Assembly (NCBI GenBank): GCA_021464525.1
Contig: JADRCO010000201.1
Location: 1 to 43,874 of the forward strand
Origin: Rhizophagus sp. LPA8_4_AMF
Lineage: Eukaryota; Glomeromycota; Glomeromycetes; Glomerales; Glomeraceae
Length of the DNA: 43,874 bases
Direction of reading: 5' to 3'
Shown here: positions 24,210-36,441 of the stretch, piece by piece
Numbering within the stretch: position 1 is the stretch's first letter
How the letters are laid out: each line of letters begins with the position of its first letter
Translations under genes and position numbers: made by a program
Notes under the pieces: generated by a model
Told to the model about the DNA's origin: nothing
Databases searched by the model: none
Seen by the model: only the letters and a program-made list of their open reading frames with translations

Positions 24210-25713
24210 ATGGGTAAATAGGCCAAAGGTTAAATCGATTGATTAAATAAATAATGCCTAATTTATTAAATTAATAATTTTTCTGATTTATTTGATTTAT
24301 TAGCTCATGATTTTCTTGCAGGTACTTCAATAATAAATTTATATTTTTTTTTTAAAGAAAAAAAAATTTAAATTAAATTAAATAAATGTAAATAGGTTAT
24401 GTTAGTGGGGTGGCAGGATTACTTGTTGGAAGCCCTTTAGATGTCTTAAAAGTGCGACTTCAAACTACGTCAACCATGAATAGTCGCACACCAATGGCAT
24501 CATCTATGAGAACTTTGATTGAAATGAAACGAGCTGAAGGCGTAAATATTTATTTAAAAGAAAAAATAAAATATTAAAAATTTTTTATACTCTTAATATA
24601 TACCACAAGTTTATCATTTAATTTTTATAGTTAAATTCGTTATTTAAAGGTGTAGGGTCACCAATCATAGGGCTCGCATTTTTGAATTCGATATTATTTG
24701 CTTCATATGGAGGAATTATGAGAGCATTTGAAGAATACGGTTTCAAAACGTCACCTAATCCAACATTATCTCAAGTTTATATTGCAGGATTTGGCGCTGG
24801 TATTGCTTGTTTCTTAGCTAGTACACCAACCGAATTGGTTAAATGCAGAGCTCAAGTTTATCCTAATTCTTCTACTTGGAGCATTTTCAAATCAATTTTA
24901 TTTACCCACGGAATTGGAGGTAAATAATAATTCGTAAAATTCGAATACTTTTTAGTCAAAATTAATTAAAAAAGATTTACTTTAATTAGGATTTTATCAA
25001 GGAGGGCTTATAACGATTATTCGTGATGCGCCTGGATACGGTGTTTATTTTTGGTACATATGAATAAACATGATGTAATTATAGAATATTCGTTTAACAA
25101 AATAAATAATTAATTAATTATTATCATAAGGGCATACGAAGGATTAAAAAGAGCATTAGGAGTAACTATAGATAATTCTGGTGGAAATGTCTCAAAATTA
25201 TTATTTGCTGGTGGAATGGCAGGACTTTTATCCTGGGGTAGTATTTATCCATTAGGTATGTACTTTAAGAATATTACAATATCGGGAAAAAAAGAAAAAA
25301 AAATTTTCTTTATAAAGATACTAAATTGGATTAGGAACGACGTTAAACAAAATTTCAAATTAACTAATTCACTTCTATAAACGCGTTTTGTATTATGTTA
25401 TTGTGTTATAGACGTTATAAAATCCCGATTACAAACACAATATTCGCCATCAATTAAACCACATACGGAAGAGACTCCTCTTGTACAGCGTAAGGTAACT
25501 GTATCACCTACATTAACATTAACTAGACAAAATGGACCTTATTATACGGGTATTGTTGATTGTGCTATAAAATCTTATCAAGCCGAAGGAATTTCCGTGT
25601 TTTTTAGAGGAATAATACCTACACTCATTCGTGCTTGGCCTGTTAATGCTGTTACTTTTTATGTTTATGAAATAATGATTAATTGGTTAAACGGTTTACA
25701 ACATTCAAATTAA
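24210..25713 (+). CDS. Mitochondrial carrier family (SLC25) transporter
   Basis: Inner mitochondrial membrane solute carrier with six helices in three repeats. Seven exons: 24210-24213, 24304-24321, 24396-24541, 24631-24919, 24990-25053, 25131-25255, 25412-25713; 315 residues, a normal length. The first coding exon is only ATGG; joined to the 18-nt second exon it gives MAHDFLAGYVSGVAGLLVGS, a typical carrier N-terminus, which supports the model. The three repeat signatures are SPLDVLKVRLQT, TPTELVKCRAQV and YPLDVIKSRLQT. The RDAPGYGVYFWAYE stretch resembles the basic amino acid/carnitine-type subgroup (SLC25A29/45/47/48-like). Substrate cannot be read from the sequence. It shares a divergent promoter with the RABL6 gene. 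Confidence 0.92.
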
Positions 25714-26390
25714 TTTGTTCATTATTTATTTACCGTTTTAAGATCATAAACAAAAATCCACGAGGCGCAGTTTTTTTTCAATTCTTTCCTATTCTTTAGA
25801 AACAAAAAAAAATAAAAATAAAAATAAAAATGATGTACGATAAATTAAGTTATTTTAATTAAAGATGAACAAACTTCATTTTTTAGCAAAGAATCCATAC
25901 AATATAAAAATATATATAAATAGATGGAATTCTTGAAAAGAATTCGGAAGAAAAAAACATATAAATAGATAATTTAACCGAAACCATTGTTATAATAAAT
26001 AGTTTAGTTATAAATTAAATAAATATTTTAGTATTTTAGTTCGAAAAATATTTTCGGAAAAATCAACAGTCAACAATACACATAATTATCAACCTGCATA
26101 AAATATTGGTTTATTTTAATTTGTAAGCATGTTTCCCTTACACACCATAGTAGGTATATATATATATATATATAATCAGGCTCAATTTCCACAAACCATT
26201 TTTTTTTTTAAAAAAAAAAAAATTATTTCTCCCAACCGGAAAATAACACTCAAAAAAAAAAAAATATTTTGATTATCATATGACAATCTAATATCACTCA
26301 TTTGTTCATTCATTTAACTTTTTTTAACCATATATAATTTAATTAATCTCACAAAAAAAAAAAGATTTTTGTTTATACTCTCATTTTTTA
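25714..26390. other. Intergenic spacer, AT repeats
   Basis: Contains the 3' region of the carrier gene and the promoter of the BTB gene. It has an AT dinucleotide run at 26155-26174 and a T/A palindrome at about 26199-26222. No coding or RNA gene is seen. Confidence 0.5.
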
Positions 26391-28093
26391 ATGTCTATTT
26401 CTACGGATTTTACAACGATTTTATTACGAGATTTCAACAACCTTCTTGAGGAAGGTGTTGACCATAATGTCATCATTCAAGCTGGTGAAGAACCAAATAC
26501 AAAATCATTTCGAGCTCATTCTGGAATTCTTCGGGCTAGGTGTCCTTATTTTCGCGCGGCATTATCTGAAACATGGGTTAAGCCACAAGAGGATGGTGTA
26601 ATAATATTTAAAAAGCCAAACATTTCCGCCGAAATTTTTGATATTATCCTCAAGTAAGGTTAAAAAATCATCTTCAAACTTATAATATATATATATATAT
26701 ATATTTTTCAAATTTAATAATTTATAAAAAAAAAAAAAAATAATAATAATTAAATTTTTTAAGGTATATTTACACAGGTAAAATAGCGTTGGATAAACAA
26801 GATGGAACAGGAATTCTTAGATTATTGATGGCAGCAGATGAATTGATTTTACATGATTTATTTGGATTCATTCAACAACATCTCATAGAATATAAAGCAG
26901 AATGGATGCAAGAAAATTTTGATTTGGTTCGTCGAACTGTATTTCAAAATGATCGGCTAAAAAAACTTCAAGATTATTGTGTGGAGAGAATTTGTAAAGA
27001 ACCAACTTTATTATTTAATTCAAAGGATTACCTTTCAGTAAATTTAACTGTATTATTAAGAGTTTTTCAAAGAGATGATTTACAATTAGATGAAATTGAA
27101 GTTTGGGATTATTTAATACAATGGGGAACAGCTCAAACTTGTGCTTCAACTGAAACACCAGATTTAACCTCAGAACATATATCAAAATGGTCAAAAGAAT
27201 ACGTAAAGGCTTTACAATCTACGATACAACAATGTATTCCTTTAATTAGAATATTTCAAATTTCATCGAAAGATTTTTTTAATAAGATAGTACCATATAA
27301 AAGTATTCTACCCAAATCACTTTATAAAGACGTTATGAAATATCATATGGTTCCGGATTGCCCAAGGCCTCCTTCTTTGATGCCACCAAGAAGAGGTGGG
27401 TTTGAATCAATTTTAATAAGAGCGAAACATGCCGCTTTAATTTCAAGTTGGATCGATAGAAATGATATTAATGTATTTTATAATTCTACAAATATTCCTT
27501 ACGAATATAGTAACATTCCTTATGAATTCAAATTACTTGTAAGAGGAAGTCGAGATGGATTCTCTCCTGCTGCATTTCATGCAAAATGTGATTTACAAGG
27601 GCCAACTGTTTTAGTTTTAAAAATTCATGGAACAGGACAATTAATTGGAGGTTACAATCCAATTTCTTGGGATTCAACGAATAAATGGGGAAATACTAAA
27701 GATAGTTTCCTTTTTTCTTTAGGAGATGGAGAGGATTTAAAAAATGTTGTATTTAGTAGAGTTCAAGAACATTCAAGAGCAGTTTTATGTTCTCAAGCAA
27801 TTGGTCCATGTTTTGGAAGTGGTGATTTAGTTATGGGTGGAACTCACGCTAATTTTAATTTAGAGTTGGGTTGTTCATGCAAAAGACAATCTTATGAAAG
27901 ACATTTAATTATAAATCATGATAGATTTTCCGTTGATGAATATGAAATATTTAAAGTTGCACCCAAATTAGGGATTAGAAATAGTCAAGTCTTTAATAAT
28001 AATAATATTTCAAGGACGAGTGGAAGATTTTCTCTTTTATTATCTCACAATCATTATTTCACTCCTAATAATCAACAACCACATTATAATTGA
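26391..28093 (+). CDS. BTB-BACK-TLDc domain protein
   Basis: BTB proteins usually act as substrate adaptors for Cullin-3 ubiquitin ligases. The TLDc domain is linked to oxidative stress resistance and, in animals and yeast, to V-ATPase regulation. Two exons, 26391-26653 and 26764-28093, give 530 residues with an in-phase intron. BTB spans about 15-125 (DHNVIIQAGEEPNTKSFRAH, SGILRARCPYFRAALS, YIYTGKI), BACK about 130-260, TLDc about 300-475 (LLVRGSRDGFSPAAFHAKCD, GQLIGGYNPISWDS, CFGSGDLVMGG). The asparagine-rich tail looks unstructured. The start is the first ATG after a poly-A leader. This architecture is strongly expanded in Rhizophagus. The role of this copy is unknown. Confidence 0.92.
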
Positions 28094-28703
28094 GATCATC
28101 TTACAATGTATTAAATAGAAAAATAATAGACGTTTTTGATTAGTTTAATTGTTATTTATTAAAAAAAAACAAGTAAAATAAATAAATAAATAAAAATTTC
28201 AATTTAATTGCACAAAGAATTAATAAAACCACGTGATCAATAACATTATGACTTTCCCTAACAGATGCGCACCGTATTTTTTTAAATTTAAATTTCATCA
28301 TGAAACCGAATAGATATATATTCTATCCCCCTTTCTATGAAAAATTCTCCATTTTAAAATCTAGTTTCAAGTTCAATTGACCCTTGAAATTTTCAAGGGT
28401 ACATACTATACCTTTGGTAGATCCGGATCGGGAATTTAGGATAATCAGTGATCTTCGGTTCATCTTTTGAATAAATGTGAACGGATCAAGGCTGTTCCGG
28501 TGGATAAAAAATAAAAAGATTACCAGTGTATTATGCAGCCATGTCGTTTTTAACATACTGATATTTTTTAGATAAATTATTATTGCGTAAAATATCTTTG
28601 ATATTTTTGACGCATTACATCATTTAGATTTTATAGATAAAATACCTATTGTTTACTATACTTTTTATATGGAACATGATCTTGGATGTCTACATAATAA
28701 CAC

Positions 28704-28784
28704 AGTTATTGGGTATGGTGGTTAAAATATCATCCGAACTACTTCGCAGTTCGGTAATATTTCAACCCCCCCTACCCAATAACT
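28704..28784. repeat. 81-nt near-perfect hairpin
   Basis: AGTTATTGGGTA (28704-28715) is exactly complementary to TACCCAATAACT (28773-28784). The inner parts pair almost fully down to CCGAACT/AGTTCGG around a seven-base loop (ACTTCGC). Arms are about 37 nt. No clear target duplication flanks it. It could be a tiny fold-back MITE or a transcribed hairpin. Confidence 0.75.
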
Positions 28785-28864
28785 ATTATTTAATAATCAA
28801 ATCGGTAAAGAAAATAAAAATTCAAATGCCACGTCAAAATTAACAAAATAGAAATTAAAAGTAT

Positions 28865-29050
28865 TGAACCACTTTTAATAAAGAGGTTAACAAAGATGGT
28901 TTCTCTACAGTGTATTCAGCAATTATGGAAGGATGTTCTAAAAAATATGTCTTAAATAATCATTTTTTATAAGGATTGAAAGTTCAAAACAATTATCTAA
29001 ATTATTAAATTATACAAGAGCAATTTACTAATTTTGAATTAGATATTTGA
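28865..29050 (+). pseudogene. Relic of a protein kinase N-lobe
   Basis: One frame reads KEVNKDGFSTVYSAIMEG, which matches the glycine-rich loop of the local kinase families (compare KEIGKGGFGVVYEAIW at 36442). It is followed by a stop near 28980. The next stretch (LKVQNNYLN) may be the remains of the beta-3 lysine region. No catalytic loop remains. Confidence 0.55.
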
Positions 29051-30017
29051 CGGTTTTTACTTTAAGAAGATAGATTTAAAAGACTATTTAAAAAAAACAA
29101 TGGTATTATAGGTTAAAAATTTCTATTGTTAGCTAAAATAAGAGAAGAGATTAAGTTCTAAATTCGGCATATTGTCAAAAAAAAGTTAAATATTTTATTT
29201 ATTCGTTATTGGGGAAGATAATCTTACTTTAATTAGAAGAAGCATTATCCAGAATCTGTAAGAGTTGTAACTTGTATGAGAGTGGATCTAAAATATATCA
29301 GTTTTCACATCTTTACATCTTTACGGTATAATGCAATAAAATGTAGTTTGTTAATTATCTTTATCTATTATAACCTAAATTCATAAAAATGACTTACTTA
29401 ATTAAGACTTCAAAACTAATCAATGTAAACTTACAAAAATTACATCAGGGTTTTAGTTACGATACGCTATGAAGAACATTCGAGATACGCGCAAAAAATT
29501 TATAATATCGAAAAGGAAATCAGTATCAGTGTCTAAGCCATAACAATATCAGATATAAAAATAATCGCGTATTTTTCTTTTACTTTCTTTTTGCGCAGTT
29601 TTTGTTTTGCCGAATTAGCATGTGGCTTAGCCTTTTCTCATAAGAAAATCATAAGCTAAAAATGCATTTAGACTATTTAGACTAATTTTAAAAAACTATT
29701 TTGTCATTATTACAACAAAAAGCCCCTTTAGCCTAAGCATTTATTTTATACATAAATACACGCATTTTTAAAAAATTTACGCGAATGATAAATTTTCTCG
29801 TTCTATCTTTTCACTCCCAAATAATTTAAAATATTAATTTAATTTATTGTATATAATTATCCCAACCCTATTTATCTTATTATTATATTTTATAATATCT
29901 AATTTACAAAGGAAAAAAAAAAGTAATTATATTTTATATCAGTGTGGATGTTTCTTTTAAAAAAATAAAAAAATAAAAATAAAAAAAAATACAATAAAAA
30001 TACATGTGTATATAAAG

Positions 30018-31787
30018 TTAAATTACATGACGCAAAAAGTCCGAAATTTTCACAGGCTTATCTTTTAAATAAGCGCCAACTAAATGACAATCATAACCCA
30101 AATAATGAGTCCACCAACGAACGTATAATGTTTCAAGAGGAGCAGTAGTATTTTGTAAAAATAACTGCATTGGAGTATCACCTATATATATCCAAATATT
30201 AAGATGACGCAGTGTGACGGGCATAAGACTACCTAAATCTTTCCAAAGAGTTTCATCATTCCATGAAATATGACCCATTCGAAATATACTTAGACTTTTT
30301 AATTTACATTCAGAAGAAGTTAATATATCAATTAAATGACTTATTTGTACTTTAGCTATAGGGACTCCTAATCTGATAATTTTGGGACAATTTTGAGCTA
30401 CAGCTTCAATAATTGTTGGTGATATTATATGAAGTTGTTGATTATCCACAGGTTTATAATAAACTTCTTCTAAATGAGTTGGGTTATTATGTATTAAAGA
30501 AACTACAACACTATCCCAACCGTAAGTAGATTCTACAATATGTATTTTACGAAGTGATGGAAAGGTTGCACATATTAAAGGTGAAAGAATTTCATCTGTA
30601 GCAAATGAACAATTTTTGATTATTAATTCTTCTAAATTTACACAAGTTGCTAATCCTTCTAAAGTTGACTTCATTATTGAAGATGATGCCGTTGATGTTG
30701 TCGATGATGTTGAAGGCGGGTTTGAAATAAAATGAACATATATAATTTCAAAGGAAGTTAGAGAATTCGCTTGAGATCCTAATGAAGCAAGTGTTAATGC
30801 AGGATAAGTAGAATATCCAAATAATTTTATTCGTCTTAAATTATTTTGAATACTAATTAAAGATGCTAAATTTTGCTCATCTTCAGGATGTGGAGTTTGA
30901 TTAAAAGAATAATCTATAACTTCCAGAGTTTCAATATTTTTTGCATATTTTGATAAATATCCGAAAATTGACCAATCAGTTATATAGTGAATGGTTAACC
31001 TTTTTAATTTAGCAAGATATGTATCAATGCCTGCAGAATAAAGTAATAAGGGATATGCTTTCCAAATTTCCTTATTACCCCAATCAAGAGAAAGGGATCG
31101 AATACTAGAACGCCGACTAAAAAATAATGTACAAAGTGTTCTATATACCAGTAAACTAGGTTCCGCATTGAATGGATTATGTCTAAAGTAAGAAAAAAAA
31201 AAAAAAAATTTTAAATAAAATGTGTAAATAAAAGAAAAAAGAAAATAATAATTTTAAACAAATTTTTTTTTTTATATAGATATATATAGATACCGTTTCG
31301 GGGAAACAGAATATTTTGTTTGAGTACGATCTGTCCATCTTTGAACTATGCTAAAAAGATTACCCATACTAAGATGGCGCAAAAAGGATACATAGTCAAA
31401 TGCTGGTACTCGTCTACGATTAGGAACTCCAATAATATCATTATCAATAAGATAGTTTCTCTCAGGTTCAGTAAGACAAGTCAAATAAACATCTATTATG
31501 GTTGACGGTGTTAAATCAAGAAAAGGTTGTGCCCATAATGAAGGAACTGAATTTTCACACCAAACTCTATTAACTAAAACACAGGATTGTAATGTTATAT
31601 AATCATCTTCTAGATGAGAAAATATTTCAATAAGTACATCCGTAGGAAGTATTAATTTGCGTTTTTGTTGTCGAAATGTTGAAGAATATGTATGAGATTG
31701 TTGGTCATTGTAGCATAAATCTAATACACCTTTGCCTTTAAATAAACTAGACAAATTTCCCTTTAATGCATGCAAGCGTCGACCCAT
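30018..31787 (-). CDS. F-box protein with LRR-like C-terminal region
   Basis: Probable substrate-recognition subunit of an SCF ubiquitin ligase. Two exons, 31787-31294 and 31182-30018, with a phase-2 junction; 552 residues. The N-terminus is basic (MGRRLHALKGN). An F-box spans about 46-90 (LILPTDVLIEIFSHLEDD, CVLVNRVWCENSVPSLW). The remainder is leucine-rich without strict repeats but with LRR-like units (LKRLTIHYITDW, NIETLEVID, NLRRIKLFGYS, NLEELIIKNCSF, SLRKIHIVES). A low-complexity serine/threonine tract (PPSTSSTTSTASSS) interrupts the middle. F-box/LRR proteins are a large expanded family in Glomeromycotina; the target is unknown. Confidence 0.88.
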
Positions 31788-32647
31788 TTTTAACCTGATT
31801 CATCTGCTTGCTCTTTACTTAAAAAAAATTAAATTAAAAATTTGGATTTTTTTTTTATATATAAAATATAAAACGACTATAAAAAAAGGAGACGATGATG
31901 ATTAACGAAAAGGTAAAAAAAAAGATTGTGAAAAAAATAAAAATTTCGAATAAATTTATATTGCCCAAAAATCATTTGAGCCACATTTGGGAAATGCCTC
32001 CTTTGCGCCGAATTGTACAACACACCCCCGCACACCAATTTATCTCGTGGAGTCCCATCAATTCTAATTCTAGTTAATGGATACAAAGTAAATTTGTGTA
32101 AATTGCTGCGCGTACATATGAAACTCCTTATGTTTTCTCTTACGTAATAATTTTTGGATGTGGCGTGAATTTTTCATAATTACAAAATTAAGCCACTTTT
32201 GAAAGATGCGATGTTTTTCTTTTACATCGAAAAAGATAATTATCAATAAAACTAAAATGGAAAGATTAACTGCGAATCGGACAAATTTTTTCGATAAAGT
32301 TGTAAGGCTGAGCATAATAAAATGATTTAGATTCTTTCATAACCCGGCCGTATCGGCTTTTAAATTTCATGATGATCTTGTATAAATGTAGCAAAATTTT
32401 TAAGGTAAACGATTATGATATAGTTTGCCACCACAGGCGCGGTAAATTATATATAACAGGAGTGACGTACTATTTATCACGAAAGAATATGCGATAAATA
32501 AACTACAATTAATCTAACCACCTTAAATTTCGTAGTTATATCCATCATAATTAAAAATAAATAAATAAATAAATAGAAAGTTGTATATATATAATATATA
32601 TATTTGCTAGTGAGATATATGTGTATTATTAGATTTTATGATGAATA
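31788..32647. other. Intergenic spacer
   Basis: Upstream of the F-box gene and downstream of member B. Small overlapping frames exist on both strands at 31877-32315 but have no family features or splice partners. An AT run lies at 32585-32602. Nothing else is seen. Confidence 0.45.
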
Positions 32648-34551
32648 CTAAATTAAGACTATATAATTAACTGATACAAACTTATGAAACAATTGCTTTA
32701 AAATAGTTTTTCTTCCTCTATTTAAGTCAATTTTGCATACACCATCTTCATTATTTCTAGCTAACAACAATTGTTCCAACAATTCAACACTAATTTTTGT
32801 TGAATTTAATAAGGGATATATTTGTCTTGTATGAATAATTGCTTTATGAAAATCATGATAAGATTTCTTTGACCATATACCTAATACAACGCCTAATAAA
32901 CATCCAATTGAAACCTAAATTTTTTTTGAAAGAAAAGAATTAATAATAATATTCATCACTTAAAAACTATATATATCCTCATTTACCTTGATACGATTAG
33001 AAGAAACTGTACTAGCTGCTCTATTATTATAGAAATATGCCATTGGAACAATTGCCATGCTGGCTCTAAAAAGAAGAATTTTTTAAGTTAAATAATGTTG
33101 GATATAAATCATTCAAAATTAAATATTTAATAACATTTACATAGAACCATAAAATAGAAGACTAGAAGCTATCTTGGGAGCTTTCCATTTTCTAGTAGAA
33201 TCATTTGTTTTACGTTGTGTAATTTCAACTTCTCCTCGTAAACGTTTAACTAACGGATGAAGTTTCTCTAACGGTTCTATAAAAATAAAATTTGATGGAT
33301 TTAGTTAATTATTACATTTTTTTTTAAAAAAAAAGGTAAAAAAATATTTTTACCATCAAGATCTGTAAATTCTACTAGATTTAAAAGATAATTTTCTTCA
33401 TGATCACGACTAACAGGAATTTTATCTCTGATTTCTTTGAGTTTTGGTTGAGCAAAAAATGGAACCCAAGTAGGAATCTTAGATTCTCCATATAATTCAT
33501 TAAGGTATGTTAAATTTCTTATAACTGTAAATAACCGATAAACAAGTATATCAAATGCTGTAAATTGCTATTAATAATGATAATAATTATTACTAATTAT
33601 AATAGACTTTTATAATTAACTAAATTATGGATTTAATTATAAATTACCTTATAACTATCATCAAGACCACGATTTTCAATTAAAGAATTTAATACTTCAA
33701 TAAATAATTTGCAAATTTCTTCATCAAAGTTATTACGAACTTCAAATACAACCACTTTCATAACAACATCGTGTACTTCACGATTAATTGTAACAATTGG
33801 ACCAGGAAATAATTTTTCTAAAGCTGATTCGATTTCTTCTTCTCGACGAATTTCATTAATAGCTGTTTCCAAAGTATCTTGATCAACATCTTCATCAAAA
33901 GTTCTTAATTTTGTTGTATTAAGAATATTTCCAGTTCTTTCACATTTTGAATTACGTTCTATATTAATATATGATTTACTATCAAGTGGAACCCAATCTG
34001 CAAATCCATTAAGTGTTACATCTTTAATAGTTTGTGAAGAACGAAGTTGTTCAATTACATCTCGATGTTTTTGTGTTTTAAAAGATATTTTAACCTATCA
34101 AAATAAAAAAAAAAATAATTATGATTTTTTTTTTTTAAAAAAAAAGAAAGGAAAAATTTAAAACCTATACCTTGACACTTTTAGCATTTGATTCTGGACT
34201 TGATTCTACTGCAATAAAAGATCCTTCCAAAGAACTTTCACTCGAACTATCAGATTTAGCAAATTCATCAAACAAAGTTACAGTTATAGAGTCTTCACCT
34301 CCAATCGATATGATAATTTCCTTACGTAATTCTTCATAAGTCAACTAAAAAATTTTGATTTTTTTTAATATTACAAAATAAGAAAAAAAAAAGGTCTTTT
34401 CTATTTAAAAATTAAAGAAACATACGTTTAAATTATAAATGCTAAATAACGCATATTGTTCAGTTTCTCCATTATTATTCTCAACATAATGAAATAAATC
34501 ATTATAAAAAATAATTGGTTTAATATTTCTTGCAGGACTACGAGTCGGCAT
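32648..34551 (-). CDS. Unrecognised two-transmembrane protein family, member B (480 aa)
   Basis: Paralogue of the gene at 7894-10025; family not recognised. Seven exons: 34551-34426, 34344-34171, 34094-33648, 33567-33354, 33276-33141, 33065-32987, 32914-32648; 480 residues. Exon phases (0,0,0,1,2,0) are identical to member A, and the fifth exon is exactly 136 nt in both. Shared blocks are KPIIFYNDLFHYVE, YALFSIYNL, TLNGFADWVPLDS, EKLFPGPIVTINR and FDEEICKLFIEVLNSLI. The N-terminus is shorter than in A. A serine-rich acidic segment (KSDSSSESSLEGS) fills exon 2. Two likely membrane helices lie at about 358-380 (ASSLLFYGSIASMAIVPMA) and 394-408 (SIGCLLGVVLGIW), followed by a basic tail with NRGRKTILKQLF, as in A. 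No signal peptide. Confidence 0.8.
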
Positions 34552-36441
34552 TTAAAACTCTATATAAAAATAAGAAAAACGTTATGATGATGATTGAACG
34601 AAAAGATAAGATACTAAATACCAGTTTATAGGATTACACGAATCGATCATATGATTATGGGAATTATTATAACTGCGGTAATAAACATTTCCTCATGATT
34701 GCATCACCCGACCAAGATCTTTTTTAGTTTTTTTCACGATGATACCACGCAATAAAACACAATATTTAACCTTTTACGAAACATCAAGTATAGATAAAAC
34801 CCTTTAATTTCAAACATATTTTTTTCTATAATATAGTTTCATTTTAACGATTTTGACGAATTTTGTAAAAACCATCGAAATCGAAATTAAGATGATGGAT
34901 CTAATAATTATATCTCGAAAAAGTTTTTGAAAGAACAAACAAAACAAAAGTTATGAAACGCGTATCGCAGTAAAAAGGGAAGAAATTATTCTGACTGCGG
35001 TAAAAAAAAATTAATGATATAACTAAATTCAGTAACAATGTAATAATATTATCAATGCCATATTAATTCAATATACAATTGAAATTTGTCACTGTATCAC
35101 TCGGGACGCCAATATATTAATTATTAAACTTTAAAATAATTCAACTATTACTATTATTCATTATTTATTTCATACCGTTATTTGAAATTTTTTTCTGTAA
35201 TACAATGTGATACTATGCTGACCTTCAACATCAGGTGAAAAAGAAAAAAAATCGATTTTCCGAATTTCTTTACATGACTTCTCATTTATAGGCATACATA
35301 CACACAATAACAAGGTTTCTCTTTTTTTGGTTTTAATCGTAAATATATATTATTTACTGTTACAAAGAAATCACAATGAATTAAATGAAATTAAACTTTA
35401 TATTTGCATAGACGACGAAATTATAATAGATAAGAATGTTTTTTTTGAGATTATCTTTAATAATGAAATGTTTATAAATGCATTCTTATTCTTAAAAAGT
35501 ATTGACTATGTAGTTTAAAAATTCAAGAATTTTTTAAAAAAAACGCGAATATCAAAAGAAGTAAAAAGAGTTATTCTTAAATGATGACAGATGATTTTCG
35601 AACAATAGCAAGATCTGAAACACTTTAATCTCATTGAAAACAATATATAGAAATTCCCCGCGTGCTACTAAAAAACCAAAGATTGTTTATCATCCCATAT
35701 TAAATTATAATGGGAATTTTTGATTTTTTTTTTAAAAAAAAATCTTATAGACATTTTAAGAAAGAGTCTCGTTTGATCTTGTTTTTTTTTTTTTTATCTT
35801 TTTTCTCTATTTTCTCGGGCTAAAAATACTAAATATGGCAAAAAGTATTAAAAAAGGCACGGGAATTTGCGGAAAATGCTTAATTAACATGGTACATTTT
35901 AAAACAATCTTACTTATGTCTTATGACGATTAATTTGTTGAAACCTGAAACAGGGGAAATTTTTTACTACTTTGACCCTTAATTTACTACTAAACTAGTT
36001 TGACCCTCGTTTCCTTAGTTTCAATGAACCACAAATTACTGTTAAGTCACAAAGGGATAGCTTATTTTCAAATGTATTAAGCGGCGCAGTAACGATAAGC
36101 TTTAGTTTTGTGCCATATAAAAAAAGTTTGTTTTTTTATGATTTCCTATTTCGGAAATTAACATTATAACAAAAAAAAAAAGCCTATAACTAGAGAACAA
36201 TTCTATGTATATGTGGATATTGTTTATTTATTATCCTAGCTAAGCAATCAAATGAATATATTTATTTATGCACTAAAATGAATTTTATATATAAGAAATT
36301 TTATAAACTTAGACAAATCCTTATAAAAATAAAAAAATTTGGATCGACCGCGCTACTTTTAAAATTTTTTTTTTTAAATTTTCTTCAAAAAAAAAAAATA
36401 AAATAAAATAAAATAAAAAATAAATAAATAAATAAATAAAA
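34552..36441. other. Divergent intergenic region, 1.9 kb
   Basis: Lies between the starts of member B (-) and the second kinase (+). It contains a T/A palindrome at about 35724-35742, several A/T homopolymers, and a plus frame at 35327-35518 without family features. Just before the kinase ATG is a run of AAAT units (36396-36440). No promoter element can be named. Confidence 0.45.

Larger units (their letters stand above)
28094..30017. other. Long spacer with relics
   Basis: Holds a CACGTG at 28232, the hairpin element at 28704-28784 and a decayed kinase fragment at about 28865-29050. From 29330 to 30017 it is AT-rich with no recognisable feature other than a weak inverted pair (GGCTTAG near 29624, CCTAAGC near 29732). 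Confidence 0.5.

Noticed and set aside
28335..28556. Minus-strand 73-codon frame after the BTB gene
   Set aside because: No family features, no splice partner, no composition shift.
29613..29740. Possible MITE between GGCTTAG and CCTAAGC
   Set aside because: The inverted pair is only seven bases and no target duplication is visible.
31877..32315. Overlapping frames on both strands
   Set aside because: They mirror each other, lack domains, and cannot be joined to neighbours by plausible splicing.
35327..35518. Plus-strand 63-codon frame
   Set aside because: Ile/Phe/Asn-rich as expected from AT-rich DNA; nothing supports translation.
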